51,772 nucleotides of DNA from contig JBKBKN010000022.1 in NCBI GenBank assembly GCA_046294625.1, positions 1-51,772 of the forward strand, given 5' to 3'. The position numbers and the translations under genes were made by a program. Positions 34,552-42,939 of this stretch are shown in pieces. Below the pieces are notes generated by a model. The model was given only the letters and a program-made list of their open reading frames with translations, ran no database searches and had not been told where the DNA came from. The first letter of the stretch is position 1, and each line of letters starts with the position of its first letter. The stretch comes from JBKBKN01 sp046294625. Lineage in GTDB: Bacteria > Bacteroidota > Bacteroidia > M30B66.

Positions 34552-36375
34552 TTAATTCTGTAATACGATTTTCTTTCTGGTCACTGCTTTGCTTCCTGCA
34601 ACTTCTATAATGTAAATGCCATTGCTATGCCCTTGCAGGTCAATTTGACTCACATTGCTACCTTCTGCCTTGAGTTGAGAATGCCACACCAGTTTTCCGC
34701 TCAGGCTAAACACACGAATCTGCAACAACTCGGGGCGCTGATCAAATTGATAAGCAATATTAAACAGGCCTGAACTTGGATTAGGATAAATGTCCACAAA
34801 ATCAGGTATGCTAGAAACTATTTCTTCCGTGGATAATGGTGAGCAAAATACTGCTTGTATAGCCAGAGATGCATTCACTCCCCATGAACCTGAATTATCA
34901 AAGGCAAACCATTGCCCGTTTTCAAATTGTTCGAAGGCTGTATTGTTTCCTGTGGTTGTAATTTCGGAAGTAACCAGCGCTACGGTGTCGCCATTGGCAT
35001 AGGTCATTTCAAATCCAATAAAAACAGAGTTTCCGCTCACATTTATCGGACTGTCAAAATTTACATTGGTGAATCCTGTGGTTGAAATCTGATTGATAAA
35101 AACATCCTTTTGTGCCAACACAGCCCCCGGTAGATTATTGCTCGAAGCCCATGCTTTTACGGTAATTCGGCTGTTGGCTCCGGCAAATCGTGCCACACCA
35201 AATCTCATCCGTGCTCCAACCAATTGCTTATCGGTAGGAATGCCGGTAAACCTTTCTGCTTTCGCTCTGTCTCGATAGGAGTTGTGTCCTGCAAGATAGC
35301 CCGTAGCACTTTGTCCGGCGCCATATAGAAAAGTGTATGCGCTAAGCGCCCTGTTCATCAAGGTGTCGCAGCCACCGCCACCGGGGTTGGTAGCCTGGGA
35401 GCACCCTAAAGAATTCTGCAGGCTTGCACGAAATCCGGACATAACGGCACGCATTCTATCGCGTTGACCTTTGGTGAAAATATTCATACAGGCATCGTCG
35501 GTGTAGTCCATGTAATTCATGAACATGTCTTCACTGCCACATGAAACTTGCGGAAATGTAGGACAGCCATAATACGCGTCTGCTTGGTTAGGTGTATCGG
35601 CAACTTGGTCAGATCCATTGCAAGAGCCATTGTCATCGCCCCAGATATGCTCCAGATTGAGCCAGTGCCCAACTTCGTGTGTTGCTGTTCTGCCACGGTT
35701 ATAGGGTGCTTGAAGTGTTCCGGTGGTACCAAAAAATCTAAATCCTATCACCACGCCGTCCACCGCAGCAGATGCACCTGGAGGGTAGGCATATCCTAAA
35801 AGACCACCGCCCAAATTGCATACCCAAATATTAAGGTAGCTGTTTCTCGGCCAGGGGCTTTTTCCGCCCGTGGCGTCATTCTTCATGTTGTCATTCAAGC
35901 CAAAGGAAGTTACAGTTGTTTGTGTGCGGGTGATGCCATTGGTTGGATTTCCTTGTGGGTCGCGGGTGGCAAGACAAAATTCTATTCCCGGATCGTCAGC
36001 AGCACTTAGAAACAAAGCAGGGGTATTGGATGCATCAGCATTTAATCTCCTAAAGTCTTGATTGAGTACGTTAATTTGTGAAAGGATTTGTGCATCGGAA
36101 ATGTTTTCTTGATTGGTGCGGTAAACCACATGCACTACCACAGGAATACGAAAGATATTTCTGTCATTTTTTTGCTCAGACAGTAAGTATTGTTGATAGT
36201 CTTTTTCAATTTGGGCTTTATTGGCCTTGTAGGTTGGATCGTTTTCTTCGAGATGCTTTTTGACCGCTTCAAATCCGCAGTTGCGATGCTGATGATTGTT
36301 TTGTGCTTGACTTTGAAAAGAAACTGCGAAAAGTAAAAGAACTGTAAAAAGTTTGTGAAGTTGTTGCTGAAACAT
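34552..36375 (-). CDS. M43 (pappalysin-like) zinc metalloprotease with type IX sorting domain
   Basis: The 607-residue secreted protease has a signal peptide (about 1-24, ending SQAQ) and a catalytic domain with the elongated zinc motif HEVGHWLNLEH (His233, His237, His243) followed by the Met-turn region 'DMFMNYMDYTDD'. A beta-rich domain (about 340-515) resembles a secreted binding domain. The C terminus is a type A type IX sorting domain (about 525-607, IYPNPSSGLFNIAYQF and 'SNGIYIIEVAGSKAVTRKKIVLQN'). It is probably an extracellular endoprotease for nutrition or processing. Single gene, divergent from the response regulator. Confidence 0.92.
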   Translation of the reverse strand: MFQQQLHKLFTVLLLFAVSFQSQAQNNHQHRNCGFEAVKKHLEENDPTYKANKAQIEKDYQQYLLSEQKNDRNIFRIPVVVHVVYRTNQENISDAQILSQINVLNQDFRRLNADASNTPALFLSAADDPGIEFCLATRDPQGNPTNGITRTQTTVTSFGLNDNMKNDATGGKSPWPRNSYLNIWVCNLGGGLLGYAYPPGASAAVDGVVIGFRFFGTTGTLQAPYNRGRTATHEVGHWLNLEHIWGDDNGSCNGSDQVADTPNQADAYYGCPTFPQVSCGSEDMFMNYMDYTDDACMNIFTKGQRDRMRAVMSGFRASLQNSLGCSQATNPGGGGCDTLMNRALSAYTFLYGAGQSATGYLAGHNSYRDRAKAERFTGIPTDKQLVGARMRFGVARFAGANSRITVKAWASSNNLPGAVLAQKDVFINQISTTGFTNVNFDSPINVSGNSVFIGFEMTYANGDTVALVTSEITTTGNNTAFEQFENGQWFAFDNSGSWGVNASLAIQAVFCSPLSTEEIVSSIPDFVDIYPNPSSGLFNIAYQFDQRPELLQIRVFSLSGKLVWHSQLKAEGSNVSQIDLQGHSNGIYIIEVAGSKAVTRKKIVLQN

Positions 36376-36456
36376 TCATTCTGATTTTTGTTTTACAAAA
36401 TTGCGGATTTTTGGTGGCATAAAGAAATATAAAAATTGTAAATTATCTGGCATTAA

Positions 36457-37155
36457 ATGGTAGCAGCGCGAATTCTTTTGGTGGAAGATGAAGAAAGTTT
36501 GATTGATGTCATCAGACTTAACCTTGACTTGGAAGGTTATCATGTGGTAGTAGCAAAAGATGGGAAAACAGCGTTAAAGGTGGCGCTAGAGGAGCGTTTC
36601 GACCTAATTATTTTAGATGTAATGCTGCCAGAAATCAATGGTTTTGATGTTTGTGAAAGTATTCGTTTGGAGAATCAATCTGTACCTATCATTTTTCTTA
36701 CGGCAAAAAATACCAGCCAAGATCGAGTGGCCGGTTTAAAGCTTGGTGCTGACGATTATTTGGCAAAGCCGTTCAACTTAGAAGAGTTGCTATTGAGAGT
36801 GAATATATTAATCAAACGCGGACAAGAAAGACAAGCCGCCCAATCTCCTACAGATGTATTTGACTTTTCGGGTAACACAATAAATTTTTCAGATTATAGC
36901 ATTAAAACACACAAAGGTGAAGAGATGCGATTGAGTAAAAAGGAAATTCAGCTATTAAGGCTACTGATTGACCGCAAAAACGAAGTGGTGTCGAGAAAGC
37001 AAATTTTAGAAAAAGTCTGGGGATATGATATTTATCCCTCCACGAGAACCATTGACAATTTCATACTTAATTTTCGAAAATATTTCGAAGTGGACTCCAG
37101 AGAACCACGTCATTTTGAGTCCATCAGAGGGGTGGGATATATGTTTAAAGCGTAA
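36457..37155 (+). CDS. OmpR/PhoB-type response regulator
   Basis: The receiver domain (about 1-120) has the acidic pocket E10-D11-E12, the phospho-acceptor Asp54 (LIILDVMLP), Thr/Ser and Lys (FLTAK, LAKPF) at the expected places. The C-terminal winged-helix DNA-binding domain (about 130-232) ends RTIDNFILNFRKYFEVD...IRGVGYMFKA. No histidine kinase is adjacent, so it is an orphan here; its sensor must be encoded elsewhere. An 11-mer TTGTAAATTAT upstream (36436-36446) also occurs in the adhesin promoter. Confidence 0.92.
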   Translation: MVAARILLVEDEESLIDVIRLNLDLEGYHVVVAKDGKTALKVALEERFDLIILDVMLPEINGFDVCESIRLENQSVPIIFLTAKNTSQDRVAGLKLGADDYLAKPFNLEELLLRVNILIKRGQERQAAQSPTDVFDFSGNTINFSDYSIKTHKGEEMRLSKKEIQLLRLLIDRKNEVVSRKQILEKVWGYDIYPSTRTIDNFILNFRKYFEVDSREPRHFESIRGVGYMFKA

Positions 37156-37185
37156 TTTATGATAGGCCAATTGGCTGAAAATGCC

Positions 37186-37193
37186 TAATTTTG
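37186..37193 (+). promoter_or_regulatory. -7 box of the rocD promoter, with an SD-like element at 37208-37215
   Basis: TAATTTTG matches TAnnTTTG, 25 bases before the rocD ATG (37219). A run AAGGGGGT just before the ATG could act as a ribosome binding site, which is unusual in this phylum. The -33 element is not clear. Confidence 0.45.
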
Positions 37194-37218
37194 CTGTATC
37201 ATTAAAAAAGGGGGTAAA

Positions 37219-38454
37219 ATGGCATTGGTAGCAGCTCAAAAACTTACTGAAGCATTCATCAAACAGGAAGAACAATACAGCGCACACAACTATCATCCTT
37301 TACCCGTGGTCTTGGATCGAGGGCAAGGAATTTACGTATGGGATGTAGAAGGCAAACAATACTACGATTTTCTTTCTGCCTATTCTGCCGTAAATCAAGG
37401 GCACTGTCATCCAAGAATTATTAAAGCGCTTACAGAGCAGGCAGCTCAGCTCACACTTACTTCCAGAGCCTTTCACAACAGCTCATTTGGACCATTTTCG
37501 GAGTTTATCACCTCTTATTTCGGCTTCGATAAGTTTCTGCCAATGAATACCGGAGCCGAAGCCGTGGAGACGGCCATCAAAGTGTGTCGTAAATGGGCTT
37601 ATGAAGTGAAAGGCATTTCTGCGTCAAAGGCAAAAATCATTGTATGCGAAGGTAATTTTCATGGACGTACCACCACGATTGTATCTTTCTCTTCCGATCC
37701 GGATGCTATCGGTAATTTTGGCCCTTTTACACCCGGCTTTATTAAAATACCTTACAATGATATTGCAGCACTAGAAAAAGCCTTGTCCGACCCGGATGTG
37801 GCCGGTTTTCTGGTCGAGCCTATCCAAGGTGAAGCCGGTGTAAATGTGCCGGACGATGGATATTTAGCCAATGCCTTCTTAGCCTGCAAGAAAGCCAATG
37901 TGCTGTTTATCGCTGATGAAATTCAAACCGGCATAGCCCGAACAGGCGCTCTTTTAGCTTGCTGCCACGAAGGCGTAAAACCTGATATTTTGATTTTGGG
38001 AAAAGCGCTTTCAGGAGGTGTTTACCCTGTTTCCGGAATTTTGGCGAATGATGTGGTAATGAATGTTATTAAACCCGGACAGCATGGAAGCACTTATGGC
38101 GGAAACCCATTGGCATGCGCAGTAGCGATGGAAGCATTGAAAGTGGTTAAAGATGAGAAACTGACGGAAAACGCCAAACGATTGGGAGAAATGCTCCGTA
38201 AAGAATTACGTGCCATACCAGGCAATAAAATCAAGATTGTGCGTGGGAAAGGCTTGTTAAATGCTATAGTCATTGACGAAAAAGATGGTGTGACCGCCTG
38301 GGATATTTGCATTCGTATGAAAGAAAACGGACTATTAGCCAAACCCACACATGGCAATATTATTCGCTTTGCGCCACCTTTGGTCATCACTGAAGAACAG
38401 ATGTTAGACTGTGTCAGCATTATTCGAGCGTCTATCCTTTCTTTGAGTCGATGA
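37219..38454 (+). CDS. rocD: ornithine--oxo-acid transaminase
   Basis: A PLP class III aminotransferase that converts ornithine and 2-oxoglutarate to glutamate semialdehyde and glutamate. The PLP Lys is Lys262 (LILGKALSGGVYPVSG); the cofactor acid and Gln are in ADEIQTGIARTG (Asp233, Gln236). N-terminal GQGIYVWDVEGKQYYDFLSAYSAVNQGHCHP and FHGRTTT are typical of ornithine aminotransferase. The length (411 aa) is normal. Its stop overlaps the ATG of the thioredoxin-like gene by 4 bases, suggesting coupled translation. Confidence 0.94.
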   Translation: MALVAAQKLTEAFIKQEEQYSAHNYHPLPVVLDRGQGIYVWDVEGKQYYDFLSAYSAVNQGHCHPRIIKALTEQAAQLTLTSRAFHNSSFGPFSEFITSYFGFDKFLPMNTGAEAVETAIKVCRKWAYEVKGISASKAKIIVCEGNFHGRTTTIVSFSSDPDAIGNFGPFTPGFIKIPYNDIAALEKALSDPDVAGFLVEPIQGEAGVNVPDDGYLANAFLACKKANVLFIADEIQTGIARTGALLACCHEGVKPDILILGKALSGGVYPVSGILANDVVMNVIKPGQHGSTYGGNPLACAVAMEALKVVKDEKLTENAKRLGEMLRKELRAIPGNKIKIVRGKGLLNAIVIDEKDGVTAWDICIRMKENGLLAKPTHGNIIRFAPPLVITEEQMLDCVSIIRASILSLSR

Positions 38455-38948
38455 AAAGAAAATTTATCTTCTTTTTCCTATGTTGTCTGGCGCTCTCAGC
38501 ATCGCTTTTTCTCTATCTGCACTATCGTGTCGCACCCGGACTCGATTTATCAAATATTAATCTCAGTGATAAAAGAGACAAAACTTTACTGGCCGCTCAA
38601 TTGCCAAAAGGTAAGGGCATTGTCATTCAGTTTTTTGCATCCTGGTGTCCTGATTGTCGGAAAGAAATGCCGGATTTAGCCCAAGCATCCACACGATTAC
38701 TTGCATCGGAAGTGCTGTGTTATGCATTCACAGACGAACCACTAGACCGTATTTCGGCTTACACGGATAAGTTCAAAGAGTCAGACATACAGTTTTTTCA
38801 ACTATGGAAACCTTTTAAAACCTACGGCATAAATGCCATTCCCACCACCTATTTTATTAAGTCAGATGGTAGCACCGTTTACAGCAAAGTTGGAAAAACA
38901 AACTGGGAAGATTTGGACTGGATTTTAGAGCGTTTCGACATTCGATAA
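38451..38948 (+). CDS. membrane-anchored thioredoxin-like (TlpA/ResA-type) protein
   Basis: The 165-residue protein has an N-terminal hydrophobic anchor or signal (about 5-24) and a thioredoxin fold with the active site WCPDC (Cys66, Cys69) in FFASWCPDCRKEMPDL and the cis-Pro in NAIPTTYFI. It likely acts as a reductase or dithiol exchange protein in the periplasm, as in cytochrome maturation or protein folding. It is translationally coupled to rocD (ATGA overlap), with no obvious metabolic link to it. Confidence 0.82.
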   Translation: MKRKFIFFFLCCLALSASLFLYLHYRVAPGLDLSNINLSDKRDKTLLAAQLPKGKGIVIQFFASWCPDCRKEMPDLAQASTRLLASEVLCYAFTDEPLDRISAYTDKFKESDIQFFQLWKPFKTYGINAIPTTYFIKSDGSTVYSKVGKTNWEDLDWILERFDIR

Positions 38949-39005
38949 ACAACTAACAAAATAATCAAGTTCATTCACGATACTCCGTCCTGACTCGAAA
39001 TCGCA

Positions 39006-39013
39006 TACTTTTG
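39006..39013 (+). promoter_or_regulatory. -7 box upstream of the PagL-like gene
   Basis: TACTTTTG matches TAnnTTTG. An in-frame GTG at 39013 overlaps it and so is not the start. The first ATG downstream is at 39022. No -33 TTG is clear. Confidence 0.45.
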
Positions 39014-39081
39014 TGATCAGCATGTTTGACTACAAATCAATAACAATAAGATTGTTTTGCACATCGGAACGGAAGTGCTTA

Positions 39082-40167
39082 ATGTACTTTCTCTTCTTGC
39101 TGATTTGCACTGTATCATCATTGGAGAGCTTTGGACAGGCTCATTCCGATTCTGCGCGCGCTTACGGTATTTATGTAACTGGACAATATGGATTTGTGTT
39201 TCGTCACAAACCCGATATGGACCACCTCATCACCGGACATACACCAGGCATGAATGTTTTTCTTTATAGAAATTACAGCGGTAAACTTCCTTGGGAAATC
39301 AATTATGGACATCCATCAGGAGGCGTTCACTTTCAGGCTTTGCAATTAAACAATCAAGTGCTTGGCGATGCCTATGCCATCATGCCATTTATTCGTTTCC
39401 CGCTCAATGGCATTCGAAAAAATCCGCTTCGACTTATCGTATCTTCGGGATTGGGCTGGCTCACTCGGCCATTCGATATCGAAGATAATCATAAAAATAT
39501 AGCCATTTCTTCGCATATAAATTCGGCATTTCATTTCGAGCTGGGTTACGATTATCGATTCAATGACCGATTAAAGGCAGGCATTGGTCTTTCACTCACC
39601 CATTATTCCAATGGCGCATGGAGTGTGCCTAATGCAGGTATTAATCTTTTATGCATCAATGCCGGATTAGGCTGGAACATAGGTCGCTTGGAAGTCAAAA
39701 ATAAACAACGCGAAACGAATATCGACAAACAATGGAACGCCTGGCTTTGGGCCGGCGCATCGGGCAAGGAAGTGTATCCGGTAAATCGACAAAGTTTTTT
39801 TGCCGGGACCATCGGATTGAATGTGCAACGAAGGATGACCTTTAAATCAAGTGTGGGGACTGGTCTGGACTTGATGTACGACCACTCCTTATTCGACAGA
39901 ATGAGTCGAGATCAGGATAACCCTACACTTGACAGAGCCTTACGCATTGGAACCGGAATTCGCTACACGCTGCATATTCATAAAATTGAAATACCTTTGG
40001 AGCAAATGATTTATCTGATGGCTCGATACAATCCCGATACCTTTCTTTATCATCGGGTAGGTATTCGCTATCGGATTAATGAGCACCTGATATCAGGCGT
40101 TACGCTCAAAGCGCATTTTGCTAAAGCTGATTATGTGGAATGGCACTTAGGCTACAAAATTTTTTGA
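39082..40167 (+). CDS. PagL-like acyloxyacyl hydrolase (lipid A deacylase family)
   Basis: From ATG 39082 the 361-residue protein has a signal peptide (MYFLFLLICTVSSLESFGQA) and a beta-barrel-like body. It contains the PagL/acyloxyacyl hydrolase landmark LTHYSNGAWSVPNAGINL, with the His-x-Ser pair followed by Asn-Gly. Known members remove an acyl chain from lipid A in the outer membrane; whether this one does is untested. An alternative start at ATG 39022 would add 20 residues before the hydrophobic stretch. It is followed by the GIN-domain lipoprotein gene, which overlaps its end. Confidence 0.78.
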   Translation: MYFLFLLICTVSSLESFGQAHSDSARAYGIYVTGQYGFVFRHKPDMDHLITGHTPGMNVFLYRNYSGKLPWEINYGHPSGGVHFQALQLNNQVLGDAYAIMPFIRFPLNGIRKNPLRLIVSSGLGWLTRPFDIEDNHKNIAISSHINSAFHFELGYDYRFNDRLKAGIGLSLTHYSNGAWSVPNAGINLLCINAGLGWNIGRLEVKNKQRETNIDKQWNAWLWAGASGKEVYPVNRQSFFAGTIGLNVQRRMTFKSSVGTGLDLMYDHSLFDRMSRDQDNPTLDRALRIGTGIRYTLHIHKIEIPLEQMIYLMARYNPDTFLYHRVGIRYRINEHLISGVTLKAHFAKADYVEWHLGYKIF

Positions 40168-40901
40168 TTGGGAGGTATCTTCCTGTGCTAATGGCTTTGT
40201 TGCTTCCTGCAGCATGCAGCAAGGATAATGTGCGCGATTGTATCAAAAGCAAAGGAAATATCAAAGAACAACTCCGCTTGCTTCCTGAGTCGATAGACAG
40301 CGTCTTTTTGGGTAATCGAATGAATGTAGAAATTGTATTGGATACAGCAAACTTTGCCATTATTCGTTCGGGTGCCAATCTGGTCGATTTGATTGAAACA
40401 CGAAGCGAAGGGCAAATTGTAGTCATTACAGACCGTAATAAATGTCACTGGGTACGCGACTTAAGTCATTGGCCAGAAGTGGAGTTGCATTTAAAAGATG
40501 TTCGGATTATTGCCACCAGAGGCACCAACAATATTCATAGTCGTCATTTCTTGAATTATCCACAACTGACCTTAGACTTGTGGGAGCATAATGGATCTGT
40601 CTTTTTACCGGTTGAGAACCAGGAAACTTACATTCGTCAGCACACCGGCGCAAGCGATGTAACGTTAATTGGGAGAACGGAAGTACTGAGGGTGTATATG
40701 GCAGGAATGAGTAAGGGAGATTATTCCAATCTCACAGCTATTGATGCGTTTATTGACCAAAGAAGCAGCGGAGGCATGCAAGCCAAAGTATTGGGCAATC
40801 TCTTCGTCAGCATCTTTGGAGATGGAAATGTGACAGTAGTTGGTCAGCCCGAAATAAAAAAAATGGAAAGAATCGGCAGGGGGGAATTGATTTTAAAATA
40901 A
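40140..40901 (+). CDS. GIN-domain (DUF2807) putative lipoprotein
   Basis: The 253-residue protein has a lipoprotein-like N terminus (...RYLPVLMALLLPAACSK, lipobox Pro-Ala-Ala-Cys) and the repeated beta-helix-like pattern of the GIN or DUF2807 'putative auto-transporter adhesin head' family (about 50-250). It probably sits on the outer membrane or periplasmic face. The start is uncertain: ATG 40140 overlaps the PagL-like gene by 28 bases, while TTG 40164 would overlap only the stop, and GTG 40185 has a GGAGG 10 bases upstream. It precedes the permease gene by 4 bases, so it may be its partner. Confidence 0.75.
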   Translation: MALRLQNFLIGRYLPVLMALLLPAACSKDNVRDCIKSKGNIKEQLRLLPESIDSVFLGNRMNVEIVLDTANFAIIRSGANLVDLIETRSEGQIVVITDRNKCHWVRDLSHWPEVELHLKDVRIIATRGTNNIHSRHFLNYPQLTLDLWEHNGSVFLPVENQETYIRQHTGASDVTLIGRTEVLRVYMAGMSKGDYSNLTAIDAFIDQRSSGGMQAKVLGNLFVSIFGDGNVTVVGQPEIKKMERIGRGELILK

Positions 40902-40905
40902 GCAG

Positions 40906-42162
40906 ATGAACAGGAAGACAAAAAAAATAAATGTGCTCAGAGAAAATATGCGAATGGCATTTAATTCCATTCGTTCGCAATCGCTGCGCACCTTTCTCAC
41001 CATCATGATCATAGCCATAGGTATCACCGCTTTAGTTGGAATTCTCACTGCCATAGATGTAATCAAAGCCGGAATTACGACCAATTTCACATCCATGGGT
41101 GCAAATACCTTTACCATACGCAATAAGAGCTCCGAAGTGAGAATTGGAAGAAGAGGCGAGAAAGCTATTTTTTATGCACCAATCTCCTTTGAGCAAGCAG
41201 AGCGTTTCAAAGAAGAGTTCAAAATACCTTCAAAGGTTTCGGTCACCAGTTTGGGCTCTCGAAATGCACAGGTTAGCTCTGCTACAGCCATAAGTGATCG
41301 CAATATCAGTATTATGGGAGCAGATGAGAATTATTTGCTTACGGCAGGTTATGAATTAACCCAGGGTAGGAATTTTTCAGAACAGGAATTGCAAAATGCA
41401 AGCAACGTGGCAATACTCGGCAGCGATGTGGCAACCAGACTCTTCGGGAAAAAAATTGGATTAGATGAATTGATTTCCATCGGAGGCAATAAATATAAAG
41501 TGATCGGTGTGATGAAAGAAAAGGGCTCGAGCTTTGGATTCAGTGGAGATAAAATGGTGATATTGCCAGTAAAATTGGTTCGCAATCGATACTCATCGCA
41601 AGAAACATCCTATGTGCTCAATATACTTGCATCAGATGCAACATTACTCGATGCCACCGTTGGAGAAGCTATCGGGAAATTGAGAAATATCCGTGGTTTG
41701 CAACCCGAAGATCCGGATAATTTTAGCATCACTAAAAGCGACAACATCTCTTCTATGTTAATCAGTAACCTTGCTTTTGTTACAATCGCAGCTACATTGA
41801 TTGGGCTCATTACCCTTGTGGGGGCTGCCATTGGACTGATGAATATTATGTTGGTTTCTGTAACAGAACGCACGAGGGAAATTGGGGTTCGCAAAGCGAT
41901 CGGCGCCACTTCGGCTTCTATTAGAGACCAGTTTCTCGTAGAAACTATTATGATTTGTCAGATTGGAGGTGCTTTAGGAATATTAATCGGAATCGCTGTT
42001 GGCAATGCCGTTTCTTTTTATTTTGAATTGGGCTTTATTATTCCCTGGTTTTGGATTTCGCTTGCGGTAGTGTTATGTTTTGCAGTAGGGCTCGCTTCCG
42101 GAATTATTCCAGCGCAGAGGGCTGCCAAACTCGACCCGATCGAAGCCCTGCGATATGAGTGA
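40906..42162 (+). CDS. MacB-type ABC transporter permease (FtsX fold)
   Basis: The 418-residue protein has an N-terminal transmembrane helix (TFLTIMIIAIGITALVGIL), a large periplasmic MacB-core domain (about 45-280) and three C-terminal helices (FtsX domain, with ERTREIGVRKAIGAT between the first two). This layout belongs to four-helix mechanotransmission ABC transporters for antibiotics, lipoproteins or other surface products. No ATPase is adjacent; a MacB/LolD-like ATPase is at 17238-17963. It ends directly against the convergent gene at 42163, with no space between the stops. Confidence 0.9.
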   Translation: MNRKTKKINVLRENMRMAFNSIRSQSLRTFLTIMIIAIGITALVGILTAIDVIKAGITTNFTSMGANTFTIRNKSSEVRIGRRGEKAIFYAPISFEQAERFKEEFKIPSKVSVTSLGSRNAQVSSATAISDRNISIMGADENYLLTAGYELTQGRNFSEQELQNASNVAILGSDVATRLFGKKIGLDELISIGGNKYKVIGVMKEKGSSFGFSGDKMVILPVKLVRNRYSSQETSYVLNILASDATLLDATVGEAIGKLRNIRGLQPEDPDNFSITKSDNISSMLISNLAFVTIAATLIGLITLVGAAIGLMNIMLVSVTERTREIGVRKAIGATSASIRDQFLVETIMICQIGGALGILIGIAVGNAVSFYFELGFIIPWFWISLAVVLCFAVGLASGIIPAQRAAKLDPIEALRYE

Positions 42163-42924
42163 TTAATCTTTTAGTATTCCCCTGATTTCTTGATAACGCT
42201 CAAATTGAGCTTTGATGTGCACCACGAGCTCATATTCTGTTTCGAAGGTGAGTGCACTTTGTGTGATTCCCGAAAATCGAATAAAGTCGTCCAACTCTCG
42301 TTCATCATCATCCATTTCGATGATATTTGCCACTAAATATTTAGCAAAAAGCTCTTTCATCAGCTCTACACGTGCATCTTCGGCTTCCAGCTCCGCAATT
42401 TTACGTTTGGCGCGCTCTGTGCGGTTAAATTGAGCATAAAGGTAGGTTATCGGACTGTTTACTGCATCTGCAAAGCTTGTTTGCTTAGATTTCATGCGCT
42501 CAATTTTTTCCAATTCACGCACGATTTGATCATAGGTTTTGGGCGCTTTCACGGTGAAGGTGCGCAATTCCATCGGACGAACCTTCAGTCCAAATTCCAC
42601 ATCGTATCTCACTTTGGGAATGGAATCTTTTAATGAGTATTTGCGCATGTCATAGCCGGTTACAGAAACGATTAATGTATCGGGTTGCTGAATGCGAATG
42701 TGAAACCGCCCGCGACTGTCACAAAACACGCCCTGTTGGGTGCGAAAATTAATGACAAATGCATAAGGCACATCTCTGCCTGTCTCCAGATCATACACAC
42801 GACCATAAACATCGGTGGTTTGACTTTTCGCCTGATTAAAAAATAAGCTCAAAAACCCAAACGCCAAAACGAGCATAAAAGGAAAACCGCGTCTCCTAAT
42901 GGCATTTGCGTTCTGGTATTTCAT
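42163..42924 (-). CDS. carboxypeptidase-regulatory-like domain protein, secreted
   Basis: From ATG 42924 the 253-residue protein has a signal peptide (RRRGFPFMLVLAFGFLSLFFNQAKSQ) and a CarboxypepD_reg-like beta domain (about 25-105: VYGRVYDLETGRDVPYAFVINFRTQQGVFCDSRGRFHIRI). The C-terminal half is helical and charged. Such domains occur at the N terminus of SusC-like receptors and in free-standing proteins of unknown function; no plug or barrel follows. A TTG at 42933 would add three residues. A TAAATTTG sequence (42931-42938) lies 6 bases before the ATG and may be a -7 box. It follows pccB by 15 bases and may be co-transcribed with it. Confidence 0.7.
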   Translation of the reverse strand: MKYQNANAIRRRGFPFMLVLAFGFLSLFFNQAKSQTTDVYGRVYDLETGRDVPYAFVINFRTQQGVFCDSRGRFHIRIQQPDTLIVSVTGYDMRKYSLKDSIPKVRYDVEFGLKVRPMELRTFTVKAPKTYDQIVRELEKIERMKSKQTSFADAVNSPITYLYAQFNRTERAKRKIAELEAEDARVELMKELFAKYLVANIIEMDDDERELDDFIRFSGITQSALTFETEYELVVHIKAQFERYQEIRGILKD

Positions 42925-42939
42925 GCGCGTCAAATTTAT

